This document shows positions 1 through 8,335 of a stretch of 64,000 nt of DNA, in pieces. Origin of the DNA: Nesterenkonia sandarakina. Lineage in GTDB: Bacteria > Actinomycetota > Actinomycetes > Actinomycetales > Micrococcaceae. Position 1 is the stretch's first letter; each line of letters begins with the position of its first letter. Position numbers and translations under genes: made by a program. The stretch is taken from NCBI RefSeq assembly GCF_003003175.1, contig NZ_PVTY01000014.1:1-64000 (forward strand), read 5' to 3'. A model generated the notes under the pieces. That model saw only the letters and a list, made by a program, of their open reading frames with translations, was not told the origin of the DNA and did no database searches.

Positions 1-273
1 CGTTCCGGGACTTCCATTCGTGGGGAGTTTGCCAACCGCGGTGGCAACAAGCGGCTGAAATCGAGCCTGTATAACTCAGCGTTCGCTGCCCTGCAGCACC
101 CGCCCTCGAGGGCGTACTACGACCGGAAGATCTCCGAGGGCAAGCGGCATAAGCAGGCCATCATCGCCCTGGCCCGCCGCCGGCTGGACACTCTCTACGC
201 GATGCTGCGCGACGGGACCCTCTACCAAGACCCCGCCGCCCCGATCGCAACTGAGCACTCCCTGGCCGCTTGA
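1..273 (+). mobile_element. IS110-family transposase, C-terminal part (cut by window edge)
   Basis: Frame 1 is open from the window edge to TGA at 271-273 (90 residues). The product contains SGTSIRGEFANRGGNKRLK at its start and a later KRHKQAIIALARRRL stretch, which is the transposase_20 (IS116/IS110/IS902) C-terminal domain that carries the serine used in the catalytic pocket of these DEDD/serine transposases. The N-terminal RuvC-like half lies outside the window, so intactness cannot be judged. The reading frame itself is undamaged. IS110 elements have no classical terminal inverted repeats, so the exact right end is not visible; it probably lies in the first tens of bases after the stop. 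Confidence 0.85.
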
Positions 274-696
274 CGAAAACCATAGAGGCACCCCCCGCCA
301 GCGATGATCACGGCCGAGGACAACAACTGAAGAACCCCGGAGACGACGGCACGTCGCAATCTCGACCAGGGTTTTGCATGCGTGCGAGTCACCCCCTTGG
401 GGCCTTTTAGGTTCGAGTGATCTCCCCGTTCCCCCGTGGAACCAAAGTCGGTTCTGCGCCCCATTCCGGCCCCACCTGACCGAAGGTCCAGCCGAGCCTT
501 CTGCTGTTCTTGGTCGCAGATCTGCTCACTCGGCTATCAGGAAATTGAATTAATTCTGGATGAGCTTGAACGCTGGCCATATTCCTCGAGTAACCACTAT
601 TGGTCAGACCTTCTGCATGACTGTTGCGTGCAGAACTCGAGACGAGAGATGAGGCAAATCCTGCCTCCTCCTCGATGAAGCAGCAAGGGGTTGGAT
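274..696. other. Intergenic region between IS110 remnant and lsr2, no supported gene
   Basis: This stretch of about 420 bases holds no coding frame I trust. An open frame at 436-678 has no ribosome binding site and a composition unlike a protein (SRRSSRAFCC-type residues). The part around 540-620 is markedly more AT-rich than the rest of the window, typical of sequence near an insertion or of an H-NS/Lsr2-bound promoter. A short hairpin CCCC-TT-GGGG followed by a T run lies at about 391-405 and could end transcription from the transposase. The promoter of lsr2 must lie in the 3' part, but I cannot pick a convincing -35/-10 pair. Confidence 0.5.
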
Positions 697-999
697 ATGG
701 CTCAGCGGGTGGAAGTCGTGCTCGTCGATGATCTTGACGGCAGCGAAGCGAAAGAGACCGTGTCTTTCGGTCTAGATGCGCGGTATTACGAGATTGACCT
801 GAGCGAAGAGCACATCAAGGAGCTCCGTGAGACGCTCAGGCAGTACATCCGCAAGGGGCGGGTCACTGCCCCTCCATCGCCGCAGAATGAGGCTCAGCAG
901 GTTCGAGAGTGGGCGATGAACAACGGATACCAGGTCGCCTCGAGGGGCCGGCTGCATCGAGACGTCGTTGATGCGTATCGCAACGCCAAGAAGCGCTAG
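697..999 (+). CDS. lsr2: Lsr2 family nucleoid-associated protein
   Basis: Lsr2 is the actinobacterial H-NS analogue: it dimerises through the N-terminal beta/alpha domain, binds AT-rich DNA through the C-terminus and silences foreign genes. The 100-residue product begins MAQRVEVVLVDDLDGSEA, the typical Lsr2 dimerisation start, and ends with the DNA-binding module VREWAMNNGYQVASRGRL, in which the R-G-R AT-hook-like triplet is preserved. The ATG at 697 is preferred over an in-frame TTG at 691 because AAGGGG at 685-690 gives good spacing and family members start MAQ. It sits beside an IS110 remnant in a locally AT-rich region, so it may be an accessory copy; whether the genome has another lsr2 cannot be seen here. 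Confidence 0.93.
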   Translation: MAQRVEVVLVDDLDGSEAKETVSFGLDARYYEIDLSEEHIKELRETLRQYIRKGRVTAPPSPQNEAQQVREWAMNNGYQVASRGRLHRDVVDAYRNAKKR

Positions 1000-1016
1000 G
1001 CGCCCACGACCGGGTC

Positions 1017-1058
1017 GCTGGGTGGAGCCTGCACCGAGGCACGCAGGCTCCACCCAGC
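1017..1058. terminator. Bidirectional hairpin terminator between lsr2 and the oxidoreductase gene
   Basis: A perfect 16-bp inverted repeat (GCTGGGTGGAGCCTGC at 1017-1032 and its complement at 1043-1058) with a 10-nt loop lies between the convergent ends of lsr2 (999) and the minus-strand oxidoreductase (1109). There is only a short T run after it, so it may act in both directions as a GC-rich terminator. Confidence 0.75.
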
Positions 1059-1108
1059 TTCCATGGAGTCGTCATTCCAGCCGATGAACCGAACGCGGCG
1101 CGGCCCGG

Positions 1109-4100
1109 TCAGAGCGGAGCCCGCGTGGACCTGGCGTCACGTTCCCGCGAGTTCAACAGCTCGGCGAGGTGCATGGCGGGGACGTCGGCAAGGTCATCGA
1201 GCTGGATCCGGCAGGACATCCCGTCCGCGAGCACCACGGTGTCCCCGCCACGCTGCCGCTGGTCACGCACGGCCGGCATCAGGTAGGTCTCGGCCACCGC
1301 GACGGACGTCTCGTAGTGACCCTTCTCCACTCCGAAGTTCCCGGCGAGTCCGCAGCATCCGGCGACCTTGGTCACTGTGGCGCCGGCGCTCTCCAGCAGC
1401 ATCCGGTCGGGCTCCCACCCGATGATCGCGGACTGGTGGCAGTGCGGCTGAGCGACGACGTCGACCCCGCTCAGGTCCGGCAGCCGCACCCGACCCTCGC
1501 GCTCCAGACGAGTCAGCAGCTCGGCGAAGCTGAGCACCCCCGCGGCCACGATTCTCGCTTCCTCGGTGTCGGAGAGCTCGAGCGCGTCGCTGCGCAGCGT
1601 GGCCAGGCAGCTGGGCTCCAGTCCGATCACCGGCACCCCTGAGCTGACATAGGGGGCGAGCACCTCGACGGCCTGGGTGATCCGTCGCCGGGCCTGGTCC
1701 AGCTGGCCGGTCGAGATCCACGGCAGCCCGCAGCACCCCTCCTTCTGGATCAGCCGCACGTCAAGCCCCTGCGACTGCAGGTATTCGATTGCGGCCAGCC
1801 CGGACTCAGGGAAGAAGTGGTTGGTGAACGAATCCGCCCAGACCCATACATCGGGCTGTCCGGCCCCGGTGGCGCGGGTTGCACTGGTCGCACGGCTGGC
1901 TCCGGGGACGTGGGTAGCACTCCGCGGCCTCGCCGAGCTGCCGGTGGCGTCGAGGGGGCTCAGCTGCTGCGCTGCGCGTCGCAGCGTGCGGCGCGCGAAC
2001 CTCGGCACCGACCGGCGCTGATCGATGCCGGCGACCCATTTCGCCGCCGCGGCGAGCGGGGTCAGCTGCATCATCAGGTTCGCCAGCGGCGCCACGGGGG
2101 CGGCGAGCTTCGCCCAGACCGGGAGCCGCCCCAGGACGTAGTGGCTGCGCGGCCGCAGCCGGCGCCGCGGGAGGCCCTCGGCGTCGCGGTCGTACTTCTG
2201 GTGCAGCGCCTCGGCCTTATATGCGGCCATGTCCACCCCGGCGGGGCAGTCCGAGGCGCAGCCCTTGCAGGACAGGCACAGATCCAAGGCTTCGTGCACC
2301 GCAGGGTCGCTCAGCCCATGCACCAGCGTGCCGTCCATGGCTTCCTGGAGGATGCGGGCCCTCCCCCGGGTGGAGTCCTTCTCCTGGGTGGTCGCCAGGT
2401 AGGACGGGCACATGACCCCGGTCGTCCTCGGCGCCACACAGCGTCCGACGCCGGAGCACCGGTGCACGGCGGCACCATAGTCGCCGGCGTCGTGCGCCAT
2501 CAGGAGTCCGGGCCAGGGCAGCGTCTGCTTCGGCCGGGTCGGCCGGATGTCCTCGGTGTTGACCCGCGCGCCGGTGCCGCCGGGCTGACCGGCGCGGGCG
2601 CCCTCGAGCTGCGGACCGATGATGATCCCGGGATTCAGCAGGTTCTGCGGGTCGCAGATCCGCTTGGCCTGCGCGAAGAGGTCGAGGGAGGTCTCGTCGT
2701 ACATGAAGGGCAGCAGCTCGGAGCGCACCCGGCCGTCGCCGTGCTCGCCGGAGAGCGATCCGCCGTAGACCGCCAGGCGTTCGGCACAGGCCAGCATGAA
2801 GTCCCGGAACACCCCGGTGCTGGATGGGTCTCCATGTTTGAAGGGGAAGTCGATCCGGCAATGGATGCAGCCGTCGCCGAAGTGGCCATAGGGGTAGCCC
2901 TGCAGGCCGAACTCCTTCAGCAGGGACTCGAAGTCGCGCATCCAGGCGCCGAGGTGCTTCGGCGGCACAGCCGAGTCCTCCCACCCGGAGTGCGCCGGAG
3001 TCTGCAGGCTTATCCCGGCCAGCCCGGCTCCGTCCTCTCTGATCTTCCACAGCGCGGCGGCCTCGGCGGAGCTCTCGATGAATCGGGTGTCCACTGCGGA
3101 GGAAGCCGTCTTGACCCGCTCGATGACCGCGTCCGCCGCGTCTCCGGCGGCCTCCACGAACAACCAGCTCTGACCCTCGGGGAGCTGCGGGACCGGCTTG
3201 CCGGCCGAGCGGACCAGGGCCACCAGCCGGGAGTCCATTCCTTCGCACGCGATGAGGCTGTTGGGGCCGAATTCACCGTGCGCCGCGTCGAGGATGTGCG
3301 GGACGGCGTCCGCGGCCTCACTGACCGTGTCGTATCCGAGCACCAGCAGGAGCCTGCGGGGGTCGTCCACGACGAGGCGGACCTCGGCTTCGAGCACGGT
3401 GGCCAGCGTGCCCTCGCTGCCCACCAGGAAACGCTCGATGCGTCCGCGGTTCTCCGGCAGCAGGTGCTCGAAGCTGTAGCCCGAGACCTGGCGGCTGAAC
3501 TGACCGAATCGGGTCCGGACATGGGCCAGGTCGCCCTGGGCGAGTCCAAGCAGCTGCCTCGCCGTCGCACCCTGTGCGGCGCCGCTGCGGGAGTCGAAGC
3601 TGCCGACCTCCCCGTTGCCGAAGAGCACGGTGGCCGCCTCGACGTTGTCCGCCGTGCGTCCGTAGCCCAGGGCGCGGGAGCCGCAGGCGTTGTTGCCGAT
3701 CATTCCGCCGATGGTGCACCGCGAGTGGGTCGACGGGTCCGGTCCGAAGCGCAGCCCGTGAGGCGCCGCCGCCCGCTGCAGGTCCGCGTGCACCACGCCT
3801 GGTTCCACCGTGGCGGTCCGGGCGTCCACGTCGATGGCGATGATCCGCTTCAGATCCCGAGTGTCGACGACGATCCCCTCGCCCACGGCGTTGCCGGCGA
3901 TCGAGGTGCCGGCCCCGCGCATCGTGACCGGAACGGCCGAGAATCGGGAGACCGCATGCACCGCGTGGAGCTCGTCGACGTGCTGCGGGCGCACGACCAC
4001 CTCCGGCACCACCCGGTAGAGGCTCGCGTCGGAGGAGTACATGCCTCTGGCAAGCACAGAGGAATCGACCTGGGAGACGCCCGCGCGGAGCAGCTCCTGC

Positions 4101-4135
4101 ACCAGGTCCTGAGCGGCGTCGGTCGTCAGCGTCAC
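1109..4135 (-). CDS. FAD-binding and (Fe-S)-binding oxidoreductase (GlcD-GlcF fusion, D-2-hydroxyacid dehydrogenase type)
   Basis: A 1008-residue flavoprotein. The N-terminal half is an FAD_binding_4 (PCMH-type) domain with the pyrophosphate-binding motif RGAGTSIAGNAVG near residue 73, followed by the FAD-oxidase C domain (GHFGDGCIHCRI). The second half carries two ferredoxin-type cluster motifs (a CSGVGRC...CPS set near residue 560 and CLSCKGCASDCP near 620) and a C-terminal CCG domain with GCCGLAGNFG near 925. This is the architecture of Dld-II/GlcD-GlcF fusions that oxidise D-lactate or similar 2-hydroxyacids and pass electrons to the quinone pool; the exact substrate cannot be read from sequence. 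The GTG at 4135 is chosen over an upstream ATG (4162) because GGAAGGGG lies 5 nt before it. The neighbouring men genes fit a respiratory role. Confidence 0.9.
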   Translation of the reverse strand: MTLTTDAAQDLVQELLRAGVSQVDSSVLARGMYSSDASLYRVVPEVVVRPQHVDELHAVHAVSRFSAVPVTMRGAGTSIAGNAVGEGIVVDTRDLKRIIAIDVDARTATVEPGVVHADLQRAAAPHGLRFGPDPSTHSRCTIGGMIGNNACGSRALGYGRTADNVEAATVLFGNGEVGSFDSRSGAAQGATARQLLGLAQGDLAHVRTRFGQFSRQVSGYSFEHLLPENRGRIERFLVGSEGTLATVLEAEVRLVVDDPRRLLLVLGYDTVSEAADAVPHILDAAHGEFGPNSLIACEGMDSRLVALVRSAGKPVPQLPEGQSWLFVEAAGDAADAVIERVKTASSAVDTRFIESSAEAAALWKIREDGAGLAGISLQTPAHSGWEDSAVPPKHLGAWMRDFESLLKEFGLQGYPYGHFGDGCIHCRIDFPFKHGDPSSTGVFRDFMLACAERLAVYGGSLSGEHGDGRVRSELLPFMYDETSLDLFAQAKRICDPQNLLNPGIIIGPQLEGARAGQPGGTGARVNTEDIRPTRPKQTLPWPGLLMAHDAGDYGAAVHRCSGVGRCVAPRTTGVMCPSYLATTQEKDSTRGRARILQEAMDGTLVHGLSDPAVHEALDLCLSCKGCASDCPAGVDMAAYKAEALHQKYDRDAEGLPRRRLRPRSHYVLGRLPVWAKLAAPVAPLANLMMQLTPLAAAAKWVAGIDQRRSVPRFARRTLRRAAQQLSPLDATGSSARPRSATHVPGASRATSATRATGAGQPDVWVWADSFTNHFFPESGLAAIEYLQSQGLDVRLIQKEGCCGLPWISTGQLDQARRRITQAVEVLAPYVSSGVPVIGLEPSCLATLRSDALELSDTEEARIVAAGVLSFAELLTRLEREGRVRLPDLSGVDVVAQPHCHQSAIIGWEPDRMLLESAGATVTKVAGCCGLAGNFGVEKGHYETSVAVAETYLMPAVRDQRQRGGDTVVLADGMSCRIQLDDLADVPAMHLAELLNSRERDARSTRAPL

Positions 4136-4264
4136 TGCGTCCCCTTCCGTCCCACGAATCATCCGGCGCGCATCGACAAGGCAGTTGCCCGTTTCAACCG
4201 GGTACCTGCATTGTGTCCGACGAATCCGCCACCGTCACCCCCTGAGGAGAACTTGCTGTGAAGT

Positions 4265-4296
4265 CGGCAGGCCATGGCGCCTGAAGGGGCCTGCCG
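4265..4296. other. Hairpin after a possible 8-codon leader ORF
   Basis: CGGCAGGCC at 4265-4273 pairs with GGCCTGCCG at 4288-4296 (9 bp, 14-nt loop). Just before it AGGAGA is followed by a GTG-initiated 8-codon frame (4258-4284) that ends inside the loop. The layout resembles a small leader peptide with attenuator, but there is no T run and the downstream gene is itself weakly supported, so this is only a possibility. Confidence 0.25.
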
Positions 4297-4349
4297 CGCC
4301 TTCCGGTGATTCCCCTGGCCTGTCCGGCCCCTGCGTGGTTCGATACAGC

Positions 4350-4757
4350 ATGACTCTCACCACGGGACGCGTCTATGCGGTCACGGGCACGCTGCTGACC
4401 CTCACCGGGATGGTCTGCGGCTTCACGATGTTCCTGAAGCCCTGGCGATCCTGCCCGGAGATCGATGACGGCTCCGCGGGCTGCCCGGGAACGTCTGCGG
4501 AGGCGGCGCTGCTCGCAGGTGCATTCGTCGTCTTCGCCGTCGGGACGGCGGTTCTCCTGATCGCACTGAAAAGCAGCACCGCTCTATTCGATATTCATGA
4601 CGCCCCGATTAAACCCAACCGAATAACAATGGGTAGCGGCAGTCTATTGCAATCATTAGACTCCGCCAATGGGAGAGACCAGCAAGAAATTCTGGACGGC
4701 CGCGGTGCTCGTGCTCGGGATGACCGGATTCACCCTGAGCATCCTGGGCGCAGATGA
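4350..4757 (+). CDS. Small putative membrane protein, unrecognised (3' part doubtful)
   Basis: From ATG 4350 the frame encodes about 135 residues. Residues 1-30 and 50-75 form two convincing membrane segments (GTLLTLTGMVCGFTMFL and AALLAGAFVVFAVGTAVLLI) separated by a short loop with two cysteines. After residue 78 the composition changes to a hydrophilic arginine-rich tail over locally AT-rich DNA, and the frame overlaps the next gene by 89 bp. The real gene may therefore end earlier by a frameshift, or only the first half is meaningful. No family recognised. Confidence 0.4.
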   Translation: MTLTTGRVYAVTGTLLTLTGMVCGFTMFLKPWRSCPEIDDGSAGCPGTSAEAALLAGAFVVFAVGTAVLLIALKSSTALFDIHDAPIKPNRITMGSGSLLQSLDSANGRDQQEILDGRGARARDDRIHPEHPGRR

Positions 4758-4944
4758 CCAGACGGTGACCACCTTCGCCGTGGTCGCCGCACTTCTGGGC
4801 ATCATGGTCGGCGCGCGGAGCAGGTTCGACAAGCCCGCAGCTCAGCCGCTGGCCAGCGAGAATGCCGCTCATCTGGAGGATCGCCGCAGCGAGGTCACCG
4901 CGGGAGACCCCTATGGCCGCTGGTGGCGCCAGGGCCGAGGCTAG
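4669..4944 (+). CDS. Small two-helix membrane protein, unrecognised
   Basis: 91 residues starting MGETSKKFWTAAVLVLGMTG. Two hydrophobic helices occupy about residues 8-27 and 34-50, followed by a charged cytoplasmic tail ending GRWWRQGRG. High third-position GC supports coding. No classical Shine-Dalgarno sequence precedes the ATG. The upstream 60 bases are AT-rich and may hold the promoter (TTGCAA near 4647). It lies just before a second small membrane protein gene, but no function is evident. Confidence 0.55.
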   Translation: MGETSKKFWTAAVLVLGMTGFTLSILGADDQTVTTFAVVAALLGIMVGARSRFDKPAAQPLASENAAHLEDRRSEVTAGDPYGRWWRQGRG

Positions 4945-5005
4945 TCCTCCCGCCCTGGGCACACCCTCGAGAACCTGCCACTGCCGGGCTGAGGAGCTCA
5001 GTTGC

Positions 5006-5011
5006 TAATCT
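5006..5011 (+). promoter_or_regulatory. Leaderless -10 element of the 5018 gene
   Basis: TAATCT preceded by TG (extended -10, TGCTAATCT) ends 6 nt before the ATG at 5018, so transcription should start at or next to the A of the start codon. There is no Shine-Dalgarno sequence. Confidence 0.6.
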
Positions 5012-5017
5012 TGGCGC

Positions 5018-5332
5018 ATGCCTTGGATCGCGTGGGTCGCCATTATCGCCATCATTGTGTTCGGCCTCACCCAGATCGTGAGCATGGCCACCGGAAGGCC
5101 CCTGCCCTGGGGCTCGGATTCGGAGGAAGAGATCGAGGCGCTGCGCAAACGGCTGAAGAAGCTGGAGAAGCGGGGCAACCCCGAGCTCGAGGGCCCGACG
5201 ATCCCCACCAAGTCCGAGGAGAACATGTCTGCCGAAGACCGGTGGCGCCTGGACATGCTCGAGGCCCGTCTCGAGGAGCTGGAGAAGCGCAGACGGGATG
5301 AGCAGGACACGAAGGACGACGGCGGCAGCTGA
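5018..5332 (+). CDS. Single-pass membrane protein with cytoplasmic coiled coil
   Basis: 104 residues. Residues 1-25 (MPWIAWVAIIAIIVFGLTQI) form one N-terminal membrane helix. Two charged segments (about residues 37-53 and 71-92, rich in E, K, L and R in heptads) predict coiled coil, and the tail is acidic. The gene directly precedes menE and overlaps its longest start, which suggests coexpression. Small proteins of this shape occur near men genes in Micrococcaceae, but no function is established, and I do not assign one. Confidence 0.8.
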   Translation: MPWIAWVAIIAIIVFGLTQIVSMATGRPLPWGSDSEEEIEALRKRLKKLEKRGNPELEGPTIPTKSEENMSAEDRWRLDMLEARLEELEKRRRDEQDTKDDGGS

Positions 5333-6668
5333 GGTGCCAGAGACCACCTCCCCGACCGACACCTGGGTCCCCGCGGCACTCTCCGCGCTCCACACCGTCC
5401 TGGGCCCGGCCCCGGACCCCGCGGCGAACCCACGCACCTCCGCCGAGCGAACCTCCGACGCTGCGGCCCCGCTGGAATTTCATCCAGCCGACGCCACCGG
5501 CATTCCCACCTGGACCTCCCGGCACGAGGTCCCTGCGGAGACCGCGGCAGTGATCGTGCGCACCTCCGGCTCCACCGGCACTCCGAAGCAGACCCTGCTG
5601 CCCGCCGCGGCCATCCACGCCTCGGTGGCCGCCACCGCGCAGGCGCTGGGTGGGCACGGTCAATGGCTGCTCACCCTGCAGCCCAGCTACGTGGCGGGCC
5701 TCGCCGTGCTCGCGCGGAGCCTCGGCGCCGGCACGACTCCGGTGCCCCTGCTGCACCACGCCACCGACCCCCGGACCTTCACCGAGGCCGCGCAGCGGCT
5801 CACCGCAGACCGCCGCTTCGTCTCCCTGGTGCCCACCCAGCTGCAGCGGCTTCTGGACCACGTTCCGCAGGATCAGGCCCTGAAGGCGGCCCTCGCGCGG
5901 TTCGACGCGATCCTTCTGGGCGGCGGCGCCTCCTCTGGCGAGCTGCTGGACCTCGCGGCGGCCCATGGGCTGCAGGTGGTGCGCACCTACGGGATGAGCG
6001 AGACCTGCGGCGGCTGCGTCTATGACGGACGACCGCTGCCGGGCGTGCGCCTGGAGACCGTGAGCACCGATGGCGGATCCTCCGGGCGGGTACGGATCAC
6101 CGGACCGATGGTCGCCCGCGGATACCTCAACGATCCGGACCTGACCGCCGCGCACTTCAGCCAAGATCCCGACTCTGGGGAGCGACGCTTCCTGACCGAT
6201 GATCTCGGTGAGGTCCAGACCGACGCCGGGGGCCAGCTGCTGGGCATCGCCGGTCGTGCCGATGACGTGATCAACACCGGAGGTGTCAAGGTCTCCGCCG
6301 AGAGCGTCCGCTCCGTTCTGCTGGACCACCCGCAGGTCAGGGACGCCTTCGTGGGCCCGGTCCCGGACCCGGAATGGGGACAGAAGGTCTGTGCCGCCGT
6401 CGTGCTCACCACGGCGACCGATCCCGGTCGCCGCGGGCAGACATCGGGCGCGGACCCCGACCAACCGGGCGCAGCCGCGGAGGAACCCGATGCCGAAGGA
6501 ATCGAGCGGGAGCTGCAACGGCTGGTCCGTGGCTCGCTGGGCCGCGCAGCTGCGCCCAAGCGCCTGCTGATTCTCCCCGAGCTCCCGGCGCTGACCAGCG
6601 GAAAGCCTGATCGTCAGCGGCTGTTGCAGCTGCTCGGGGCTCCGGTGCCGCCGAGCGGCCAGTCCTAG
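5298..6668 (+). CDS. menE: o-succinylbenzoate-CoA ligase (MenE-type AMP-binding enzyme)
   Basis: Member of the ANL adenylating superfamily; MenE activates o-succinylbenzoate with ATP and CoA in menaquinone synthesis. The ATP-binding P-loop motif IVRTSGSTGTPKQ lies at residues 86-98, YGMSETCGG near 231, and the hinge and CoA-site motif TDDLGEV...GRADDVINTGGVKVS follows; the catalytic C-terminal lysine is in TSGKPDRQRL. At 456 residues it is short for the superfamily, as MenE usually is. Two starts are possible: ATG 5298, overlapping the upstream gene, or GTG 5334, one base after its stop; neither has a strong ribosome binding site, so coupling is likely. The adjacent menA strengthens the pathway assignment. 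Confidence 0.88.
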   Translation: MSRTRRTTAAAEVPETTSPTDTWVPAALSALHTVLGPAPDPAANPRTSAERTSDAAAPLEFHPADATGIPTWTSRHEVPAETAAVIVRTSGSTGTPKQTLLPAAAIHASVAATAQALGGHGQWLLTLQPSYVAGLAVLARSLGAGTTPVPLLHHATDPRTFTEAAQRLTADRRFVSLVPTQLQRLLDHVPQDQALKAALARFDAILLGGGASSGELLDLAAAHGLQVVRTYGMSETCGGCVYDGRPLPGVRLETVSTDGGSSGRVRITGPMVARGYLNDPDLTAAHFSQDPDSGERRFLTDDLGEVQTDAGGQLLGIAGRADDVINTGGVKVSAESVRSVLLDHPQVRDAFVGPVPDPEWGQKVCAAVVLTTATDPGRRGQTSGADPDQPGAAAEEPDAEGIERELQRLVRGSLGRAAAPKRLLILPELPALTSGKPDRQRLLQLLGAPVPPSGQS

Positions 6669-6785
6669 AGCCTGCCACCGGGCAGGGTGAAGCTGGTGCA
6701 CCCTGCCCGACACGGGGCCGCTCAAGATGAAATACCGACATACTCACGCATGACGCGTAAGAAGACAGTAACGAGAGGACACGAC

Positions 6786-7661
6786 GTGGCAACTGTGAAG
6801 GAATGGGTCGCTGGTGCGCGACCCCGGACCCTGCCGCTGGCTGTGGCCCCGGTGATCATCGGCGCTGCCGCGGCATATGCGCTTGAGCGCTTCGACCTGC
6901 TGATCGCCCTGCTCGCGCTTGTCGTGGCGCTGGCCCTGCAGGTCGGGGTGAACTACGCCAATGACTACTCCGACGGCATCCGAGGCACCGACGACGTGCG
7001 GGTGGGTCCGATGCGGCTGACCGGGTCCAAGGCGGCGAAGCCTCGGCAGGTCAAGGATGCCGCCTTCGTCAGCTTCGGGCTCGCCTCACTGGCCGGGCTG
7101 ATCATCGTGATCCTCACCGGCATGTGGTGGATGCTCGCCGTCGGCGCGGCCTGCGTGCTCGCCGCCTGGTGGTACACCGGAGGATCCAAGCCCTACGGCT
7201 ACCGCGGCCTGGGCGAGATCATGGTCTTCGTCTTCTTCGGGCTGGTGGCCACGCTCGGCACCACCTGGGCCATGGCGGCCGAGCTCAGCACAGGTGCAGG
7301 CATCGGCGCGGTGGGCTCGGGACTGATCGCGTCCGCGCTGCTGATGGCGAACAACGTGCGCGACATCCCCACCGACCGCGAGGCGGGGAAGGTGACGCTG
7401 GCGGTCCGGCTCGGTGAACGCCGTGCCCGGTTCAGCTATGTGGCGATGGTGGGCGTCGCCCTGGTGCTGCCGCTGGCGCTGCTGGTGCACAGCTGGTGGT
7501 TCCTGCTGGTCCTGCTGGCCTGGCCGCTGGCCCTGGGACCGGCGCGGATCATGCTCTCCCCCGAGAAGAAGGGCCCCGCGCTGATCAAGGTGCTGCAGCT
7601 GACCAGCCTGATCGGCCTGGCCTTCGCACTGACCTATTCGGCGGCGCTGATCCTCAGCTGA
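6786..7661 (+). CDS. menA: 1,4-dihydroxy-2-naphthoate polyprenyltransferase
   Basis: MenA is the integral-membrane UbiA-family enzyme that attaches the polyprenyl chain to DHNA. The 291-residue product has about eight or nine hydrophobic helices and both Mg-pyrophosphate sites: NYANDYSDGIRGTDD near residue 57 and NNVRDIPTDREAGK near residue 188. GTG at 6786 is chosen because GAGAGGA sits at a good distance; in-frame ATG codons upstream lack a ribosome binding site. It lies 117 bp after menE on the same strand. Confidence 0.93.
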   Translation: MATVKEWVAGARPRTLPLAVAPVIIGAAAAYALERFDLLIALLALVVALALQVGVNYANDYSDGIRGTDDVRVGPMRLTGSKAAKPRQVKDAAFVSFGLASLAGLIIVILTGMWWMLAVGAACVLAAWWYTGGSKPYGYRGLGEIMVFVFFGLVATLGTTWAMAAELSTGAGIGAVGSGLIASALLMANNVRDIPTDREAGKVTLAVRLGERRARFSYVAMVGVALVLPLALLVHSWWFLLVLLAWPLALGPARIMLSPEKKGPALIKVLQLTSLIGLAFALTYSAALILS

Positions 7662-7722
7662 TCCCGTTGATCCTCAGGTGACTCTCGGGAAGTCCCGGGG
7701 CGGGCCGTCTGGTGCGACCGGC

Positions 7723-8274
7723 TCAGCTCCGAGGTGCCGGCGCAGCGCCGTCGTCGTCGTCATCTGAGGACTTCTTATGGGTCTCCCCGGCGTCCTCCCC
7801 TGCGGGCCGGCCGTTGCTCGGCGAGCCACCCTTGGGCTCGACGGGGTCGGCGTCCTGCGCCGCGGAGTCACCGGAGACCGCCGCGTCGGCGGCGTCGCCG
7901 AGCTCCTTCTCCCGTTCGTCCCGGGTGCGGGCATCGAGCTCGCGCTCCTTGCGGCGTGCCTCGGCGTCGCGCTGGCGCTGTTCCTCCGCGCGCTGCCGCT
8001 GGCGGCGCTGGATCTCGACCTGACGCAGGAAATCGGGGTCATCATCGGGTGAGCGGGGCCGGCGCGAGGCTGCGGCGCCCTTCTTCGGGGCGCGGACACG
8101 TCCAAAGCCCAGCCAGAGGCTGGCGCCGATGATCGGCAGCAGCACGATCACCGCGATCCATGCCACCTTCGGCATCACGCGGATCCGATGGCGCGGGGTC
8201 TGCAGGCATTCGACCAGGCTGTAGATCAACAGCCCCAGCCCCACGATTCCCAAGCCGATAATGATCCTCAACAT
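7723..8274 (-). CDS. PLDc_N domain membrane protein
   Basis: 183 residues. Residues 1-62 hold two membrane helices in the pattern of the PLDc_N family (phospholipase-D nuclease N-terminal domain, present alone in many actinobacterial small proteins): MLRIIIGLGIVGLGLLIYSL and AWIAVIVLLPIIGASLWLGFG. The remainder is a long charged region rich in R, E, Q and D with coiled-coil character (about residues 85-125) and an acidic tail. It converges with menA and diverges from the DUF4229 gene. Catalytic HKD motifs are absent, so no phospholipase activity is implied. Confidence 0.8.
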   Translation of the reverse strand: MLRIIIGLGIVGLGLLIYSLVECLQTPRHRIRVMPKVAWIAVIVLLPIIGASLWLGFGRVRAPKKGAAASRRPRSPDDDPDFLRQVEIQRRQRQRAEEQRQRDAEARRKERELDARTRDEREKELGDAADAAVSGDSAAQDADPVEPKGGSPSNGRPAGEDAGETHKKSSDDDDDGAAPAPRS

Positions 8275-8280
8275 CCCTCC

Positions 8281-8286
8281 AGCGTA
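8281..8286 (-). promoter_or_regulatory. -10 element of the PLDc_N gene
   Basis: TACGCT on the minus strand ends 6 nt before the ATG at 8274; the spacer itself is GGAGGG, so the same bases could serve as Shine-Dalgarno if transcription starts further upstream. Confidence 0.4.
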
Positions 8287-8323
8287 GTTGATTCGTCAGC
8301 TCGGATTCACCAGCGGGCAGACC

Positions 8324-8329
8324 TACACT
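8324..8329 (+). promoter_or_regulatory. Leaderless -10 element of the DUF4229 gene
   Basis: TACACT ends 6 nt before ATG 8336 and is followed only by GGGGGC, too close to the start to act as a ribosome binding site. This fits a leaderless transcript. Confidence 0.55.
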
Positions 8330-8335
8330 GGGGGC

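Noticed and set aside
385-425. tRNA-like fragment (GGTTCGA) near the IS110 remnant
   Set aside because: Only a T-arm-like string is present; no acceptor or anticodon stem can be formed.
1817-4261. 814-codon plus-strand open frame antisense to the FAD/Fe-S oxidoreductase
   Set aside because: Codon shadow of a clear enzyme; product is rich in G, R, H and Q with no domain. The minus-strand gene has strong motifs and a ribosome binding site.
5067-6725. 552-codon minus-strand open frame over menE
   Set aside because: Shadow of menE; GRGR/HRQ-rich product, no start signal or family.
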